The notes under the pieces were generated by a model. That model did not search any database. It had not been told where the DNA came from and worked only from the letters and a program-made list of their open reading frames with translations. Below are positions 42,625 through 64,000 of a stretch of 64,000 nucleotides of DNA, piece after piece (within the stretch, counting starts at the first letter, position 1; every line of letters begins with the position of its first letter). The stretch is from Megascapheus bottae (taxonomy: Eukaryota > Chordata > Mammalia > Rodentia > Geomyidae), in NCBI GenBank assembly GCA_024803745.1, contig JANJXV010000030.1:134001-198000 (forward strand). Reading direction: 5' to 3'. Made by a program: the position numbers and the translations under genes.

Positions 42625-44583
42625 CCTGCAGACAGCTGCTGCCTGTTCCCCTCCTTCTATCCCAGCTTCTCCACCTCCCCACCTCATCCCTGGCCTCTCC
42701 TCTCTACCTCCTCTCCTCCCACTGCTGCCAGCTGCCTCTTCTCCTCTCCCACCACTTTCTCTGCCTATTCTCTCCATCCTCCCCTCCCCCTTCTTCCTTT
42801 CTCCTGCTCCCCCTTGGCCTCCCAGAGCCCCTGCCCCAGATAAGACTCTGTGAAGCAGGCTCCACTTACCCTTAGACATCTCCCACCTGGTTACAGGAGA
42901 AGACCAAGGCAACAAGACCCCCATCCTCCTGCATTGTCTCGGACTTTCCAGGGAGAACATTCCTGTTCTGCTAATCCACTCTGACAGCCCCTAGGCTCTG
43001 AAAGAGCAAGAGGAAGCCAGAGAATCGAGGTCCAAATGAGCGTCATCCCGGGGCCTCAGCCCCCGTCCAGGACGCCAGCTCTGGTAGATACCAGGAGAGC
43101 ATCTCAGAGCTCATACCAATTAGTTCCCAAGTCCCAGCCAGACCCCTTCCAAACCTGCCTGAGACAGTTCAGTAGCTTTCCACTGTTCTTTCAATGAGTG
43201 AAAAGCTGCTGCGCCTCCCTCTGCACCTCCCCCAGGCCAGCCTGGGCTTGCTGGAGCCCCTTGCTCCAGTCACCACCAATCTCCTCTGGGACCCCCTCAC
43301 CCCCTCACCACACATCCAGGGATCCAAGACCCCTTGACAACTGAAGTCAAGATTCTTTTGTGACACTTGTGAATCTGCTGCACATTGTAGGCACTCAGCA
43401 AAGTTTGTAAAATAAACTAGTTGAGGCTGAGCATCTGTATAACAATAGGCAGAGAAATAGTCTCAGGGGCTCTGGATCCCTGGAGCATGAGCTAAGTCAA
43501 GATCTGGGGTGTCTTGACGTACCTAGAGAACAAAGCCCGGAGGCTGGGGGAGGACCCGGGGACAGCAGACTCTTCTGTGGCTGGACGCTGGGATTCTCCC
43601 GAGGCCTGGAAGAAAATCCAATCTTCTCTCCTCTCTTCCACACCTGGGCACCCTTGGCAGGAGCAGGCCTGCGTTCAGGGCTGTGAGTCTGGAAGCAATG
43701 GCTTCCACCTTGCTGTATCTAGCAGCACTGGAGCCACTGGGGAGAGGGAGGGTCAATAGAAAGACATTCCTTATGTGATTTCTGAGGTGCCAGCCCCAAG
43801 TCTGGCTTCTAATTATCATCGGCCTGCAATACTGGTATGGGGGGGGCGGGGACACAAGTGTGTCTGCTCCCTGGGGAAGGGAGGGTGTCTGGAGGCCTCC
43901 CCCAACCAGGGTCTCAGCATGCGTTTGCTGGGCTCCCCAAGCCAGCCCTAGGCTGCCCTCTCCTTCATTTGCCTGCCATGAGCTGAACACTAGGGGATGG
44001 AATGAAAATTAGAGAAAACCCAGGCTGCAGAGACAGAGAGGAAGTGCCCTGCATCTCATAAGCTTTTGTGAAAGTTGGATCCAGATTCATAGATATTGAA
44101 GTGGGGGGAGGAAAGGAAGGAGAGAGGAAGGGAGGGGACACCTTGAGCACCCTTGTTTCTGGAGGACAAAAGGAGGCACCACAGCCTTTGGGAACATCCA
44201 GAGGAAGTTGCAGGGTCAGGACCAAGACTTTCCCCCACCTGCAGACCCCCACCTCGTATGCGCTCCAGTCAGTAAAGCCCAGCCCAGGCCTCCTTGACCC
44301 CTCACTAGGGGCCAGAACTCGCCTCCCTCGCACTGCTGCAGGCTTTGTGCACACACTCTGGAACAGACTCTTTCCTGCTCTGGGCCCTCCTTGTACCTCC
44401 CAGCCCAGCCCCCAGCACACCCTCAGGGCAGACTCCCAAGATCTACCCAAAGATCCAAGGCTGGACTCCCAAGCTCTACCCGAACCTGTCCCTCATTCTG
44501 GTGATAGAATCAGGGCTGCTGGATTCACAGGACCTTTTCTTTCTGTTATTTATTAATTTTCACTTTAATATTTAAAATACTAG
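42625..44583. other. Intergenic, downstream of ACTA1; nothing recognised
   Basis: Unique-looking, moderately GC-rich. No repeat recognised over nearly 2 kb, unusual for this window. Confidence 0.45.
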
Positions 44584-44766
44584 GCAAGAAGCCAGTGGCT
44601 CACATCTATAATCTTAGCTAATGAGGAGGCTGAGATCCAAGGATTGAAGTTTGAAGCCATCCCAGGCAGGAAAGCCCATGAGACTGTCTCCAATTAACCA
44701 CCAGAAAGCTGGAACTCGATCTGTGGCTCAAATACAACAGTGTTAGTCTTGAACAAAAATGCTCAG
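44584..44766 (+). mobile_element. B1-like/Geo composite SINE, 3'-truncated
   Basis: GGCTCACATCTATAATCTTA, CTCCAATTAACCACCAGAAA, GTGGCTCAAATACAACAGTG. Confidence 0.65.
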
Positions 44767-44768
44767 AA

Positions 44769-44975
44769 AGGGCCTGGAGTGTGGCTTAGTGGTGGAGTGC
44801 TTGTCTAGCATGCATGAAGCCTGGATTTGATTCCTTGTTACCATATATATATAAAAAGCCAGAAGTAGCACTGTGGTTCAAGTGGTAGAGCACTAGCCTT
44901 AAGAAGACAGTGTCCAGGCCCTGGGTTCAAGCCCCAGGACTGGCAAAAAAAAAAGGGGAAAAGAAAAAAAAACAT
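44769..44975 (+). mobile_element. IDL-Geo SINE, full dimer
   Basis: TGGCTTAGTGGTGGAGTGCT, B box diverged (GATTTGATTCC), Geo half intact, A-rich tail. Confidence 0.78.
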
Positions 44976-44995
44976 GAAGTATAAAAATGACAGGA

Positions 44996-45156
44996 AGCCA
45001 AGTATAGTGGCTCACACCTGTAATCCTAGCTACTCAGGAGGCTAAGATCTGAGGATCACAGATCAAAGCCAGCCCAGGCACTCAAGACCCTAAAGACCGT
45101 GAGACTCTTATCTCCAATTAACCACTAGAAAACCAGAAATAGAGGTGTGGCTCAGG
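44996..45156 (+). mobile_element. B1-like SINE, truncated early in Geo
   Basis: GGCTCACACCTGTAATCCTA to GAGGTGTGGCTCAGGG. Confidence 0.7.
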
Positions 45157-45341
45157 GCCAGGGAGGTTTTTCATGGTTCTGCTGATTCTGCGGACACTCT
45201 TGGTACATTAGCTGTGGGCTACACAAGCTCCAGGTCCCCCAGCCACACAGTCCACATCAGATATCCCTATATATGTTCAGTATTATTGATAAAAGCTGGA
45301 TATCTCTGAAAATCTAGACTGTAACCCATCTTAACACTTCT

Positions 45342-45540
45342 GGGGGCTGGGAGTGTCGTGGCCTAGTGGTAGAGTGCTTGCCTAGCATGCACAAAGCCCT
45401 TGGTTTGATATCTTGGTACCACATACACAGAAAAAGCCAGAAATGGTGCTGTGGCTCAAGTGGTAAAGTGCTAGCCTTGAGCACAGAGAGGCTCAGGGAC
45501 AGAGCTCAGATTCCGAGTTCAAGCCCCAGGACTGGCCACA
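45342..45540 (+). mobile_element. IDL-Geo SINE, full dimer
   Basis: TGGCCTAGTGGTAGAGTGCT, B box decayed (GGTTTGATATC), Geo half complete and ending CAGGACTGGCC. Confidence 0.78.
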
Positions 45541-45989
45541 CAGAACAAAACACTTGGGTTGACATGGTGTAGAGCAAGCCTGCCTGGTGCTCAGAGAGTG
45601 CGGCCGTGCCTGCTTTCTAAAAGGCGGGTTCTGGGGATCACTGGATCAGGCGACATTTTCACCTCAGAGGCTTCAGAGATTCTGAAAGGAGCCGGGGGGC
45701 AGGAACGGGCACGGGCATGCGGCGGTGAGGCAAAGGCGGGACTCGTTTCTGGTGAATTTGTTATGGTTGTGTTATGTAGCCATGCTGGCAAATGCTGGCT
45801 TGGAGGGCTAACGTAGTGTCAGGAACATGGCGGGCTGTTCCTCCCCAGGGTGTCTCACCCTCGGTTGGGGGCTCCCCGCCCCTCTATGGCCACGTTGAAG
45901 GCTGTGGTTTCTGGAGGCTCAGCCCGCTCTGGCCTCCTTCCACTGGACCCTCGGCGGATAGGAGGGGCGCTCCCTCGTGCTGTAGGACT

Positions 45990-46165
45990 TCCCGGGGGAC
46001 AGAAAGTAACCACTGGCGGGCCATCAAGGCTCACGCGAGCCTGCATCCGCCCGGCAGATCCTGCTGCGCGCCTAGGGCGCGGCTGGAAGCGCCCAGGGCG
46101 GCCGCGGTCAGCGCGGCGCGGCGCTGCGGCCCCGGGGCCCTGGGCGCGGTGAGCAGCCAGCTTCC
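45990..46165. other. Short CpG-rich segment just past the ACTA1 3' end
   Basis: Dense in CpG (for example GGGCGCGGCTGG, GCGGCCGCGGTCAGCGCGG). It has no exon I recognise and is separate from the ACTA1 promoter, 3.3 kb away. Confidence 0.6.
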
Positions 46166-46306
46166 CAGGGCTGCAGAGCAAACCGACCCGCAGAGGAGCT
46201 GCGCCAGTGCGCACGACACAGGCAGGTAGGGCCCCTCCTGCTGTCCTCTCCCGCACCCTCCCGAATACAGACAGCAAACACCACTGCGGCGATCAGAAAG
46301 GCTGGT

Positions 46307-46312
46307 TTTAAT
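46307..46312 (-). terminator. ACTA1: ACTA1 poly(A) signal (ATTAAA)
   Basis: ATTAAA in ACTA1 sense, about 100 bases past the stop. It is followed about 25 bases later by a GT-rich element (GTGGTGTTTGCTGTCTG), as expected for a cleavage site near 46290. Confidence 0.65.
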
Positions 46313-46318
46313 GTGTCA

Positions 46319-48925
<2,607 letters not shown>

Positions 48926-49376
48926 CTACAAGAACAGGGCCACAAGGGGGCGTGGGAGGAGGCCAGGCCGCCGGGGCGACCCCCATGGAGACGGAGCCCC
49001 CAACCCCGGGCCGCAGATGACGCTGCCTGGCCTGGGATCCTGCAGGAGCTGGGCTCCCACACCCGTCTACACCCATCTCATCTGAGGAGGAGTTCAGGCC
49101 CTGGGCCAGCTGCTTGGCTAGTGTGTGGGTTGGGAGATGTCTGCAGATGGCTCTTGGGAGATGGAAACCCACATGACCTTAATGGTCCAGACTCAAAAGT
49201 GAGTCCGAGGAAGGGGGACCCATCCTGCCCTGCTGCCCCTGGGGCTTAGTGCTGGGGTGGGAGGCAGCAGTCTCTGTGAAAGCAGCCCCAGGAGCAAGCC
49301 TGGGCTGGCAGCTGGGCTGTCCAGTCCCTCAGGTTCCCACTGCGGTCCTTGGTCCAGTCTTCCCCACCTCCCCTAC

Positions 49377-49452
49377 CTGGCTGCTCTCCGGCTAGGCCCT
49401 GTCCACCACAGGAGGGGAGGCTCCGGGGCTCCACTGGGCACTGTCTGCTGTG
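49377..49452 (-). other. ACTA1: ACTA1 exon 1 (5' UTR, non-coding)
   Basis: The inferred start is about 25-30 bases past the TATA box; the donor is CAGCCAG|GTAGGG at 49377/49376. The exon contains no ATG. The exact start base is inferred from TATA spacing. Confidence 0.65.
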
Positions 49453-49474
49453 TAGGGCAGCTCCCCTGTCCAGG

Positions 49475-49483
49475 TTTTATATA
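49475..49483 (-). promoter_or_regulatory. ACTA1: ACTA1 TATA box
   Basis: TATATAAAA on the minus strand, about 60 bases upstream of two further muscle elements and correctly placed before exon 1. Confidence 0.85.
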
Positions 49484-49510
49484 GCCCACGGGCACCCCCT
49501 CCCTCCCCGC

Positions 49511-49517
49511 AGGAATG
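49511..49517 (-). promoter_or_regulatory. ACTA1: ACTA1 MCAT (TEAD) site
   Basis: CATTCCT on the minus strand, between the TATA box and the proximal CArG box. MCAT sites bind TEAD factors and are known in skeletal actin promoters. Confidence 0.6.
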
Positions 49518-49534
49518 CCGCTGCCCTTCCCAAG

Positions 49535-49544
49535 CCATATTTGG
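49535..49544 (-). promoter_or_regulatory. ACTA1: ACTA1 proximal CArG box (SRF site)
   Basis: CCAAATATGG on the minus strand, a perfect CC(A/T)6GG and the sequence typical of the proximal serum response element of skeletal actin genes. It lies about 60 bases upstream of the TATA box. Confidence 0.85.
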
Positions 49545-49659
49545 GTGTTGGGCACTAGAGCCCCCTACTTCTGCCCGTCCTCCCCTGGGCCCTGCCCGGG
49601 TCCCCTGTGCTGACCAAAGAAGGAGTGGGCTGGCCCCAGCCCAGGTGGTGCTGACCAGG

Positions 49660-49669
49660 CCATATATGG
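49660..49669. promoter_or_regulatory. ACTA1: ACTA1 distal CArG box (SRF site)
   Basis: CCATATATGG, a palindromic perfect CArG box 125 bases upstream of the proximal one. Paired SRF sites are usual for sarcomeric actin promoters. Confidence 0.8.
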
Positions 49670-49952
49670 AGTGTCTCCCTGGCCTGGCAGCCCCTCCCAT
49701 GGCACGGGGCAAAGGTCACAGCTGGCTATCAGGGTTGGTGGCCTGAGGCTTTCTGAGCTACACCTGTTACAGGGGTCTTCCGACCCTGATCTTCTCACCA
49801 GGCGCACGGGCTCTCCCACGATGGAGACTGGCCTCCAACACTTTACTCAGATCCCCCACCCCAAGCTCCAGTATGAAAGGGGCCCTGTAGCCCCTGCCCC
49901 CTGGCGAGCAGACAGGGAGGGAGAGCTGGGCCTCTCCCACTGGCCCCTCCCC

Positions 49953-50000
49953 CACCTGAGGGCCAGGCTGAGGCTGCAGCTGTCACTGGGCTGACAACTG
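49953..50000. promoter_or_regulatory. E-box cluster upstream of ACTA1
   Basis: CACCTG (49953), CAGCTG (49977) and CAACTG (49995) lie within 48 bases, about 530 bases upstream of the ACTA1 start. All are CANNTG forms that MyoD-family factors can bind. E-boxes are common by chance, so function is inference. Confidence 0.35.
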
Positions 50001-50233
50001 GCACTGGGAGGGGGAGAGGAGGAGGCAGGCTGTGGCAGGGACCACAGGCCTCAGGGTCCCTGCGCTCCTTGGGGGAGTTGGGAGTAGTGCTCAGCCCTGC
50101 ACCCCACACCTTCTTGGGAGCACTGAGTGTCCCTCTCTCTGGGTGAAAGGAGCCTGGAGGTGAGTGAGGACGGAGGTGGCCATGGGTGTCCTCCTTTGGA
50201 AAGGCCAAGCCACTACACTAGCAGCGCTCATCT

Positions 50234-50243
50234 TTATATTTAG
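50234..50243 (+). promoter_or_regulatory. MEF2-like site upstream of ACTA1
   Basis: TTATATTTAG fits the MEF2 consensus YTAWWWWTAR, about 780 bases upstream of the ACTA1 start. A second near match (CTATTTATAC) follows at about 50305. Confidence 0.35.
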
Positions 50244-51895
50244 AGGATGATGTCTTTCAGTCCACCTTTAGAACCACCACCTGCTTGAAGGCCTCCATGG
50301 GCTCTATTTATACTAATCTGTGAGGGTCTGCCTTTCACATTTCTGGTACTTAAGGCGGGTGGGGCTGGGGTCAGTGGAGGCCACTGCCTCAACCCCATGG
50401 GAAGCAAGAAAGCTGGAAGGAAAGAAAAGGAATGTGTGAACCATACGGAACGTTTAAGTGTTCCCAATACAGCTGAAATTCACGTCTGGTGGTAGAACTA
50501 CGCAAGTGGGACAGGTGTAGATTCTCCCAAAAGAGAAAATAAGGGTTGCTGAGGCACTGCTGTACCACGAACAATCCCTACAACCCTCCGCAAGGGCCAC
50601 GTCGGTCAGCATGAGCCTAACATCTAGGCCATGTCAGCTGACAGCTGTTAGCCTCACCTTTAGTCTTTGTGATTATTTCAGAGATAAACAAACAAGGACA
50701 GAGCTGTGACTTTCAATACCCAATGCTCTCCTCATCACTGGGTACGAGAGATGTTACACAGGGTAAGTAAGGACACTTAAACTCAGGCTTCAGACAGGAA
50801 GGCACGGACACCTCCAAGTCTGGTTGGGTCTGTCACTATTACTCGTGCTCTGTATCACTGGTAATCGCTTCCAAAAGCTGGCTTTTCCAGAGGCCGTGGC
50901 TCAGCAAAGGAGGGGGAGAGCCCAGACACTTGCAGATGGAGCTCATGAGAAGTCAACTCAAGACAGCCAGCCGGCCCCTCACTGCTCTAGAAGCTGAGAG
51001 GTCATGGATGTTCAAAGACCATTCCTTTTTGTTTGGAGTATCTTTGGCTTTCCATTGGCAGAGGTCACAGGAGGATCTCCCTCTGCTTCTGGACCAGCTC
51101 CAGAGCTGGGGAGCCCATGCTCTGCCTGACACCTGCCAGGGAAGGGGCTTCCTTGGAACCTGGAGTATGCTGCTAGCTCAACAAGCCTTGCGTGGCAAAA
51201 GAAGGTGCGCCGAGGAGGCCGAGTCTAAGCCACTTCTCACACGATCCTGGTGCCTTGCTGGGTAGAGAGGGCTTTCCACCCAGCTCTGAAAAGCCTAGAG
51301 GGCAGAGAGGCCCTATAGTGAGTTGCAGATGTCATGCTGTATGGCCTTAGGAGAGCTTTTACTACATAGAGAATGCTGGCTTTTTTGGTAGCTTCCACAA
51401 AGCTTTTAAAGGCAAAAGCCACATTTGGGGTGGGGACCCAGACCCAACAGAAGCAAACCACACAGGGGAACTATCAGGGGTGAACAAAGTAAACGATCCA
51501 GGGGGATAATTGAGCATTCATGGAGCCAAACAGCATGACGTATCTGCATATTCTCTGGAACAGAGCTTTCCTGGATCTAAACAACAGTATGCAACTGCAG
51601 TTCAAAGAATTGCTTAGTTTACCTCTGACTTTCCGCAACAGGGTAGAAAGGCCCCACAGCCTTGATGGGCACCAGGATGGCAGTGAGGACGAGGAAATGC
51701 TGTGTATACCCAGTATCCTTATTTCATACATATGTACATACGTATACATACATGTGTTTATTATTGGGAGAAAACTTCTAGACTAAGAGACCATGCGGAG
51801 AGGCTCACTCACCTCACCCAGACGGCATAGCCACAGCCTGCACAGCAAAATCCACAGGGCCTGAAATCTGAACTCTTGACAGTTAATAACATCTA

Positions 51896-52122
51896 TTTTT
51901 TTTTTTTTTGGTCGGTTGTGGGACTTGAACTCTGGGCCTGCGTGCTGAAGAGCCTGAGCTCTTCAGCTCAAGATTACCACCCTACCCCTTGGGCCACAGC
52001 GCCACTTCCGGTTTTCGGGTGGTTATCTGGAGATAACTGAGTCTCATGGTCTTTTGTGCCTGGGCTGGCTTTTAACCTGAATCCTCAGATCTCAGCCTCC
52101 TGAGTAGGTAGGATTATAGGCT
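51896..52122 (-). mobile_element. B1-like/Geo composite SINE
   Basis: GAGCTCTTCAGCTCAAGATT, ATCTGGAGATAACTGAGTCT, CCTCCTGAGTAGGTAGGATT. Confidence 0.72.
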
Positions 52123-52145
52123 AACAATGTCTAGATCTTGTTCTT

Positions 52146-52346
52146 TTTTTTTTTTTTTTTTGCCAGTCCTGGGCTTGAGCTCAGGGCCTGAGCACTGTCC
52201 TTGGACTTTCTCAAGGCTAGAGCTCTACCACTTGAGCCTCAGCACCACTTCTGGCTTTTTTCTATGTATGTGGTACCGAGGAATTGAACCTGGGTCTTCA
52301 TGCCTGCTAGGCAAGCATTTTAACCACTAGGCCAAACTCCCGGCCC
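52146..52346 (-). mobile_element. IDL-Geo SINE, full dimer
   Basis: Perfect 15-bp duplication CTAGATCTTGTTCTT (52131-52145, 52347-52361). Confidence 0.88.
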
Positions 52347-52361
52347 CTAGATCTTGTTCTT

Positions 52362-53421
52362 AAGTGCTCCTCAGTGACCAAATAAAGCCGCCCTTCTTCA
52401 CCCTTCCAGTCTCCTTTAAGGCATACCCAGCCTGGCTCTACACCCTCCAATAGATCCTTAATCATACAAACAGAAAAATGGTGCTAATCATTTCCTTCTT
52501 TGGTGAGATAAACAGCCTCATTAACCTACTCTTCCATACAAGGCAAGGGCTCCCCTGGAAGCCAGGGCAAGGCACAATGGCTGAACTCTGGAACCAGGAA
52601 GCCTTACCACATTTAACTCCTGACCTCAGCTGTCCAGGAAGCTGGCTAGGGTGGACTGACTGACTAGGCCAAAGTATGGATATGCCAGCAATGCCCTGTC
52701 TAACCCTCTGCTTTTTATTTAAGGCCAGATCACACAGAGTAATGGATGATTGGTCAGGACAAAGCAGCTTTGAAAGAAGGCATCTTTCCAGGGTCCATAT
52801 TAGGAGAACCCACAGAGGGTCTAGCATTACGCATTACCCTGACTAGGGCAGAATGTGGTAAAAGTACAGGAGTACAGGACATTGAAAATCGTTTTGAAAG
52901 CAGGAGGCTGGGTGAATCCCAGTACTGAATGGCTATACCTAACACTGGTACGACTGGACTGGCAATTTATAGTCAGAAAGCCACACTGTCACCTGAGTCA
53001 GTACACATTCATTATTCAGATAGAAAAGTTTAGAGAATTTCTAATAAGTTAATAGTTATCAAACTTTCATGAATTAGGCCTGCTGTTTTTTTTTTTCAGT
53101 CCTGTAGTAAAATTTGACACTGATTTTATATCATACGTTATTTCCCCATACCAAACACCTCAGATTACAATTGGCACACACCTTACAATGTCAGAGAGCT
53201 CAGGAACTGGGACCTAGAATTGATCTGTGCACACACAGATGCATGCTCCTGGACCAAGTAAGCAGAGCACAAACCACAGGTCACTCAGTTCAGGTAAACT
53301 CAGGTAGAAGAAAACCAGAAACAGTTAATTACTATTTTATGTAATTACTATAGTCAGCTTCCAAATAAGACCACATTATAAAATGGTACAAACTTCTACT
53401 TGTTTAGGGCCTATCCTTTAC
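52362..53421. other. Between ACTA1 and NUP133, nothing recognised
   Basis: No gene or repeat recognised. Confidence 0.45.
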
Positions 53422-53530
53422 TTTGTTTTGAGGCAGAGTCCAAGCAGCTTAGGCTGGCCTCAAACTGGCAGTCCTGGCTTGGACTCTTGCATGCTGGGAT
53501 TACAGTTATGCACCCCACCAACCCCAGCTA
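53422..53530 (-). mobile_element. B1 SINE just past the NUP133 3' end
   Basis: GAGGCAGAGTCCAAGCAGCT, TTAGGCTGGCCTCAAACTGG, GCTGGGATTACAGTTATGCA: a B1 in reverse, about 30 bases beyond the NUP133 poly(A) signal. Confidence 0.68.
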
Positions 53531-53557
53531 AGGCCAAACATTTTTGTAAGCACATGC

Positions 53558-53563
53558 TTTATT
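53558..53563 (-). terminator. NUP133: NUP133 poly(A) signal
   Basis: AATAAA in sense about 45 bases past the stop, followed by ATGTTTGG-type GT-rich sequence. It implies a very short 3' UTR. Confidence 0.7.
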
Positions 53564-53604
53564 CAAATTTTAGAAACAATGATCATTTTCAGAAAAAGTT
53601 ACCC

Positions 53605-64000
<10,396 letters not shown>

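Larger units (their letters stand above)
49670..51895 (-). other. ACTA1 upstream region, repeat-poor
   Basis: About 2.2 kb without recognisable repeats upstream of the distal CArG box. Candidate muscle factor sites are listed separately. No gene seen. Confidence 0.5.

Noticed and set aside
52127..52330. Recurring 60-100 codon frames with similar proteins (also at 3407, 4715, 12982, 21985, 37898, 61971)
   Set aside because: Each is the same IDL-Geo SINE read in reverse; they are copies of a non-coding repeat.

Overview
This window is nuclear DNA from a rodent, most likely a geomyoid (kangaroo rat, pocket mouse or pocket gopher). It carries dozens of copies of a dimeric SINE that matches IDL-Geo: a tRNA-Ala/ID-like left monomer joined to the 'Geo' right monomer, a family reported only from Geomyoidea. 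There is no bacterial or organellar content. The genes are split mammalian genes in the order of human 1q42.13: RAB4A (+), CCSAP (-), ACTA1 (-), NUP133 (-).

Layout. Bases 1-18.5 kb hold RAB4A from within intron 1 to the 3' UTR; coding exons 2-7 are all present and only the first, about 10-codon exon lies upstream. RAB4A intron 6 carries a compact, apparently non-autonomous endogenous retrovirus (14911-17672) in antisense, with both LTRs, a primer-binding site, a polypurine tract and a 6-bp target duplication. From 18.5 to 23.7 kb RAB4A and CCSAP converge tail to tail. CCSAP coding exons lie at 23.7, 25.2 and 29.3-29.6 kb, with a CpG-island promoter to about 30.5 kb and two dense GC-rich minisatellites packed against the exon 1 donor. 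From 30.5 to 46.2 kb is intergenic, with SINEs, L1 debris and a 29-bp minisatellite at 36.6-37.5 kb. The complete ACTA1 gene (377 codons in six coding exons) is at 46.3-49.5 kb with TATA, MCAT and CArG elements upstream; three of its introns carry different GC-rich tandem arrays. The last eight coding exons of NUP133 run from 63.7 down to 53.6 kb; the gene continues beyond the right edge.

The four genes are neighbours by synteny, not a pathway: an endosomal recycling GTPase, a centriole/spindle protein, skeletal muscle actin, and a nuclear-pore Y-complex scaffold. The most interesting material is non-coding: two GC-AG introns (one in RAB4A, one in NUP133), a cluster of unrelated GC-rich minisatellites with strong G-run asymmetry, the stripped-down retrovirus, and two SINE families that share one right half which itself looks tRNA-like. 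I did not find a new gene system. Long open frames in the minisatellites and SINEs are artefacts of repeat composition. Family assignments come from recognition of the sequence, not from a database search.
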